Shown one piece after another: positions 60,327 through 64,000 of a DNA stretch of 64,000 nt. The translations under genes were made by a program, and so were the position numbers. Under the pieces are notes generated by a model. That model saw only the letters and a list, made by a program, of their open reading frames with translations. It was not told where the DNA came from and searched no databases. Positions within the stretch are counted from its first letter, which is position 1; the number at the start of each line of letters is the position of its first letter. Source of the stretch: an uncultured Clostridia bacterium (GTDB lineage Bacteria > Bacillota > Clostridia > Oscillospirales > Ruminococcaceae); the NCBI GenBank assembly GCA_944388075.1, contig CALXHI010000019.1, positions 1 through 64,000 of the forward strand, in the 5' to 3' direction.

Positions 60327-62540
60327 TTATTGTAAATTCGAGACAATTAGCTTTCTTTTCAGGGAATTCATAACCGGAATATTTTCCACATATTCTATAC
60401 GGATCACTGCATCTGCTCCCAACGTCCGTTTAAAACTTTCTACTTCTTTTTCACAAGAGGGCTTTACATCTGTATTGGCAGTGATTCTCAGCGTATACTC
60501 AGTCGCTGTTTCTTGAATAAACTGCCATTGTTCGATGCCCTTTGAAAGGCGCATTGTCCGACACAATAAGAAGGGAGATACGACTTCGCCTTTGGTATCA
60601 TAAATTAAATCCATTCTTCTGCCATACAATTCCGTAAGTACAGGCAATTTGTCTCGACTCTCCCTGTGCATTTTTGCAACATCACCGGTATCATATCGAA
60701 TCATTGGGAACGCTTTATTGAACAAATCCGTTACTACAATTCTGCCCAGTTCTCCATCTTCAGCGGGTTCATCGCTTTCAAGCTTTAGGATCTCAAAATA
60801 ATAACTTGCCCAGTTCAAATGATACAATCCACTCTTGCCAATTTCTTGTCCTAAAATTCCGTTTTCAGTATTACTGTATCGTGCGTACACACCAACATTA
60901 TCCCCAAAAAAGGCACGTAGCTTATCCTTAACTTCATCTGTCAAGGCTTCCGAAGTTGAAATAATCGTCGAAATGCAAGAGTTATTTGTAAAATGTGCAG
61001 ACCAGAAGTCGACTGCCGTTTCAAGCGTCGAAGGGTATGCCATCAACGCTGTACATTTCTTCTCTACCATAACATGATAATATTCTGTCAAATTTTTTTC
61101 ATTCAGATTGCAAATATCCAATTGCCAAATATTATCTCTTTCTTGTTCCACAAGCGTGGCTGTAGGCTTTGCGCGAAGGTAGCACATGGGATCTTGATCA
61201 AGGTATCCCGCCATTGTACCAAAATACTTCAAATCCGCAATATGACGTTCTCTTTTTGCAAGATCTTGAATTACAGTAAACGGAATTCCCGTAGAACCAG
61301 AAGTGTGCATCTTATGTGTTGGTTGTCCATCGTATGCATGCACCATTATTTCATCATAATGCTCGTTTAAAATCGTTTTGTTCATGACGGGAAAATCGGA
61401 TAAACATACGCCATCCTCTCGAATTCCGGAGTAATATGCCGTATGATGAATCGCATATTTCAGAAGTTCTTGCAAAGCAGATACATTACCTGCATTTACA
61501 CTTATGGCATATTCCACACTGCTCATTTTTTTATCAATATCCTGCATTGCCTTCTTCAAGCCATCGCTATAGGTAACGCCTTCTCTAAACAAGTATTTCA
61601 TCATAATACAACCTTTTCCTTCCATATAAACTCGTTCTTTTGCTTCCACCAGCTTATACAATGTGTGAATAACAGGCAATTTCAAGGCATGTCGTTCTGC
61701 AATTGTTAACAATGTGCCTGCCAAATAATCATTTTCAGTTTTTCGTTCATTTAAAACATCCATCAACATAGAAGTTTTCTTGCTGCCATTATAAGATACA
61801 TAGTACTCAATGATGTCCTGTATGTCATTCACTCCCAAAGGCACTTGCTCTGCTTCTGCAACTTTCAAAAATTCTTCCATTGCACTGATGCAGATTTGCT
61901 GGAGTTCGCCATAATATTTAAACATACTATAATCTGCACCGGTTAGTGCTGTTACACTGTTTCCGGCAACATTCAACATCCATTTTTTCCAAACCATATA
62001 TCTAATGTTTGTCTCAAAGTAAACATCAATCTGAGCAGCTTTCAGCCAATCATACACGGCATGTGCTTCCGCCTGCCACTGTTCATTGCTGCTTCCGATA
62101 TGCATTGCGCCGGCATTTTGATAATAATATGCAGCTTCTTTCCAATATGTATTGGGTCCTTGCACATATCCTTCCAATACAACACGATCAGGGAATTTGG
62201 ATTTAAAAAATTCATAGGAAAAGATTCCATTTTGTAATGGCAATATTTTGGTCTTTTTTGTTACAACGCATTTAATGTCTTTCAGTGCAGATTCTAAATC
62301 ATAATTTTTTACGCACACAATTAAAACATCAAGTTCTCCATTAATTTCTTCCTTTGTCGAGACAATTTTCGGTGTAAATCTAGAACCATTGATTGTTATT
62401 TCGGTCGCTTCCAAGTTCTGTCGTATTGCACCACTTGCAATTAAGTAAAATTGATCGGCATACTTCTTATAAAGAAGATCTGCAATCGGAACTCCAATCG
62501 CACCAAAACCAATTAACGCAATGTTACAACCTGCTTTCAT
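60327..62540 (-). CDS. Fusion of ketopantoate reductase-like and PaaK/CapK-like adenylating domains
   Basis: This 737-residue protein joins two enzymes. Residues 1-305 are like PanE/ApbA: NAD(P) motif IALIGFGAIGVPIADLL and the helical C-terminal part with FETNIRYMVWKKWMLNVAGN (candidate catalytic K185/K186). Residues 330-737 are like phenylacetate-CoA ligase/CapK: P-loop HTSGSTGIPFTV (412-423), TSEALTDEVKDKL, YARYSNTENG and MIRYDTGDVAKMH. The first half may reduce a 2-keto acid to a 2-hydroxy acid which the second activates as an adenylate for transfer. The start ATG overlaps the ATP-grasp stop (ATGA), so both are translated together. The function is inferred from domains and context. Confidence 0.82.
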   Translation of the reverse strand: MKAGCNIALIGFGAIGVPIADLLYKKYADQFYLIASGAIRQNLEATEITINGSRFTPKIVSTKEEINGELDVLIVCVKNYDLESALKDIKCVVTKKTKILPLQNGIFSYEFFKSKFPDRVVLEGYVQGPNTYWKEAAYYYQNAGAMHIGSSNEQWQAEAHAVYDWLKAAQIDVYFETNIRYMVWKKWMLNVAGNSVTALTGADYSMFKYYGELQQICISAMEEFLKVAEAEQVPLGVNDIQDIIEYYVSYNGSKKTSMLMDVLNERKTENDYLAGTLLTIAERHALKLPVIHTLYKLVEAKERVYMEGKGCIMMKYLFREGVTYSDGLKKAMQDIDKKMSSVEYAISVNAGNVSALQELLKYAIHHTAYYSGIREDGVCLSDFPVMNKTILNEHYDEIMVHAYDGQPTHKMHTSGSTGIPFTVIQDLAKRERHIADLKYFGTMAGYLDQDPMCYLRAKPTATLVEQERDNIWQLDICNLNEKNLTEYYHVMVEKKCTALMAYPSTLETAVDFWSAHFTNNSCISTIISTSEALTDEVKDKLRAFFGDNVGVYARYSNTENGILGQEIGKSGLYHLNWASYYFEILKLESDEPAEDGELGRIVVTDLFNKAFPMIRYDTGDVAKMHRESRDKLPVLTELYGRRMDLIYDTKGEVVSPFLLCRTMRLSKGIEQWQFIQETATEYTLRITANTDVKPSCEKEVESFKRTLGADAVIRIEYVENIPVMNSLKRKLIVSNLQ

Positions 62541-63796
62541 TTATATTCCTCCTCAATCAAATCTGTATGAAACATTCCAATCAGCATATTATTTCCGTTT
62601 TCGTCCAATACTTTTAACTCGTTGTATATTTGCAAAATTGTTGCACGCAGTCGCTGCTTGTTTTCGGAAACAATGTAAAATCGGCAAATAATTTGTTTTA
62701 ATGTACCTTCCTCATTTACAACGTCACCTTCTCGGTAGCTTGGATTAACCGAAACAACATCGGGAAGCGCTGAAATTTTGTCTAAGCCTTTGATTATTTT
62801 TATGGTTCCAATTCTGACAAGCGGAGACAGCTTACACATAATTTGATTTGGTTTTGGATTGCTACAGGGTTCCAAATCATGATCAGCAACCTTGCCATTT
62901 AACGCCAAATTAATATACATCTCTTTTGCATCAATCCCTGACACTCTTGAGATCAGCAAATGCTCCTGTGCGCCATTGAGCCGATAGCCCGGCTCATATG
63001 CTCTAACCGTGCCCGATTTATCAACGAAACATTGAAAGAATATAGATCCATTTTTTAAATTCAAGCCACGAATTAGATTCTGCACATATACATCCGTACG
63101 TGCTAAATAAGAGTCAATATATCTAGATGGGAAAATATAGCAAATGGGTAGCTGCACTAGATTGGATTTTTCTCGATACGTATAACGATCGCACATACCA
63201 ACAAAAATAGGATTTCCTTCTTGTATTACATAATAAGAAATCACCTCATCGCCGGTCATATATTCTTCAATTAGGTATTTTTTTGATTTCGAAAATGATA
63301 ATGCATATGTAATTGCTTCTCTTAATTCATCTTCATTTTGGCACACTCTGATTCCCTTGGAACTACAGGAATCAACAGGCTTTACAATCACCGGATAAAC
63401 TATCTCATCTGATTTCTCAATATCAAACTCACGAATAGTTGGTACGTCATATTCTCTGCACTTTTTTTTAAATTCATCTTTTCGTGTCATAACTTCAAAT
63501 GCCTCCGAAGAAGCATATGCCGGAAGCCCCAATCTTTCACATAGTTCACAGTAAGTAGGAAGCAATGCCTCTGCTACACCAACAACAACTCCATCGACTT
63601 TTTCTCTCAAAGCAAATGCTTCTAATGCATCAACATCAATTGCATTGATATTTTCAGCTTGATCTGCAAACTGCTTTGCATATGCGTTAGGATCATAGTC
63701 AGTAACAATCGTGTAAGCACCCATTTCTTTAGCCTTCTGAATTAAACTGACCGTCTCCGGGTTTGCGCCCAAAACTAGCAATTTTTTTTGAGCCAT
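62537..63796 (-). CDS. ATP-grasp ligase (CarB/PylC-like)
   Basis: This 419-residue protein starts with a Rossmann-like domain (LLVLGANPETVSLIQKAKEMG) and continues with an ATP-grasp fold: EVMTRKDEFKKKCREYDVPT, YPVIVKPVDSCSSKGIRV (ATP-binding lysine), LIEEYMTGDEVISYYVI and FFQCFVDKSGTVRAYEPGYRLNG (metal site). It would join a carboxylate, via acyl phosphate, to an amine. Neighbouring aminosugar and acyl-activating genes suggest amide decoration of a surface sugar. The ATG at 63796 is used; ATG at 63808 abuts AGGAAGG. Confidence 0.85.
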   Translation of the reverse strand: MAQKKLLVLGANPETVSLIQKAKEMGAYTIVTDYDPNAYAKQFADQAENINAIDVDALEAFALREKVDGVVVGVAEALLPTYCELCERLGLPAYASSEAFEVMTRKDEFKKKCREYDVPTIREFDIEKSDEIVYPVIVKPVDSCSSKGIRVCQNEDELREAITYALSFSKSKKYLIEEYMTGDEVISYYVIQEGNPIFVGMCDRYTYREKSNLVQLPICYIFPSRYIDSYLARTDVYVQNLIRGLNLKNGSIFFQCFVDKSGTVRAYEPGYRLNGAQEHLLISRVSGIDAKEMYINLALNGKVADHDLEPCSNPKPNQIMCKLSPLVRIGTIKIIKGLDKISALPDVVSVNPSYREGDVVNEEGTLKQIICRFYIVSENKQRLRATILQIYNELKVLDENGNNMLIGMFHTDLIEEEYK

Positions 63797-63820
63797 TTGA
63801 TTTATCATCCTTCCTGTATT

Positions 63821-64000
63821 TCAAATCGTTTGTTCTTTTGAGACTTTCGACAAAATCTGTTTTATCGTCATAAATCCTTCAAGTTTCAATAAATAAGAGC
63901 CTGCTATGTAAATGAACATGCCGCATACCAATTGCAATAAAATAGTTAACAAATCGTTAAAACCCAATAGTTTCAGCGGCATAATGCATATGCCCATTAT
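63821..64000 (-). CDS. C-terminal end of a membrane protein, probably Wzx-type flippase (partial)
   Basis: The open frame at the right edge runs 59 residues to a TGA at 63823-63821. It holds a hydrophobic helix, LTILLQLVCGMFIYIAGSYL, followed by a short charged tail ending in SKEQTI. It looks like the last transmembrane helix of a polysaccharide flippase (Wzx/MATE-like), expected in such a cluster. The rest lies outside the window, so the call is tentative. Confidence 0.5.
   Translation of the reverse strand: MMGICIMPLKLLGFNDLLTILLQLVCGMFIYIAGSYLLKLEGFMTIKQILSKVSKEQTI

Overview
The window looks like chromosomal DNA of a cellulosome-producing, probably spore-forming Ruminococcus-like clostridium (Oscillospiraceae). 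Evidence: three proteins carry dockerin modules behind Thr-rich linkers (a GH11/CBM22/GH10 xylanase, a GH5 mannanase-like enzyme and a 785-residue protein of unknown function), there is a gpr germination protease next to rpsT, and promoters are of the low-GC Firmicute type (TTGACA-17-TATAAT) with strong AGGAGG ribosome binding sites although most genes are moderately GC-rich. R. champanellensis-like species would fit, but the species cannot be fixed from the sequence alone.

Layout. 0-1 kb: AT-rich debris of an ABC ATPase joined to an immunity-protein-like fragment. 1-5 kb: two LexA-boxed (SOS) units, a Y-family polymerase/MFS/YolD-like operon and, convergent to it, a small operon with a sigma-region-4-like protein. 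5.3-7.8 kb: bifunctional xylanase. 7.9-11.7 kb: membrane proteins (DUF2809, DUF4173, DUF2975) with an XRE regulator and its probable operator, a DUF2752 and a DUF4190 protein. 11.7-16 kb: metA and a transcarboxylase-like biotin operon. 16-19.5 kb: P-type Ca2+ ATPase with a structured leader, and rpmB. 19.6-25.3 kb: S2P protease, scpAB, a P-loop ATPase and a five-gene 2-oxoacid:ferredoxin oxidoreductase unit. 25-31.7 kb: FAD protein, lipoprotein GH5 glucanase, rpsT, gpr, an orphan sugar-binding lipoprotein. 32-37.8 kb: a 1079-residue leucine-rich-repeat protein without signal peptide and the dockerin protein with Thr repeats. 38.0-38.6 kb: a self-contained non-coding transcription unit with three short SD+ATG modules, then tRNA-Val. 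38.6-54 kb: tatD, a split 2-hydroxyacyl-CoA dehydratase activase system, several uncharacterised proteins, an SNF2 helicase, a degenerate phosphohexomutase, a Cys-rich FeoB-associated protein, the dockerin GH5 mannanase and an acetyltransferase. 54.3-64 kb: an AT-richer surface-glycan cluster on the minus strand (ugd, rfbDBCA, DegT aminotransferase, a PanE-PaaK fusion, an ATP-grasp ligase and the end of a membrane protein) that runs off the right edge.

How it fits together. Polysaccharide degradation (xylan, mannan, beta-glucan) is split between cellulosomal (dockerin) and membrane-anchored (lipoprotein) enzymes, with an orphan solute-binding lipoprotein for sugar capture. The biotin operon and the oxoacid oxidoreductase belong to fermentative C3/C4 and ketoacid metabolism. 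The right-hand cluster makes dTDP-rhamnose and an amino-deoxysugar and probably decorates a surface glycan with an acyl group.

Most notable: the 38.06-38.42 kb RNA with repeated start-codon modules; the PanE-PaaK fusion beside an ATP-grasp ligase; the SOS-controlled sigma-like gene pair; a two-copy MITE-like family; a phosphohexomutase relative that has lost both active-site motifs; and a nested-stem attenuator-like leader before the Ca2+ ATPase. All calls come from reading the sequence; no database search was run.
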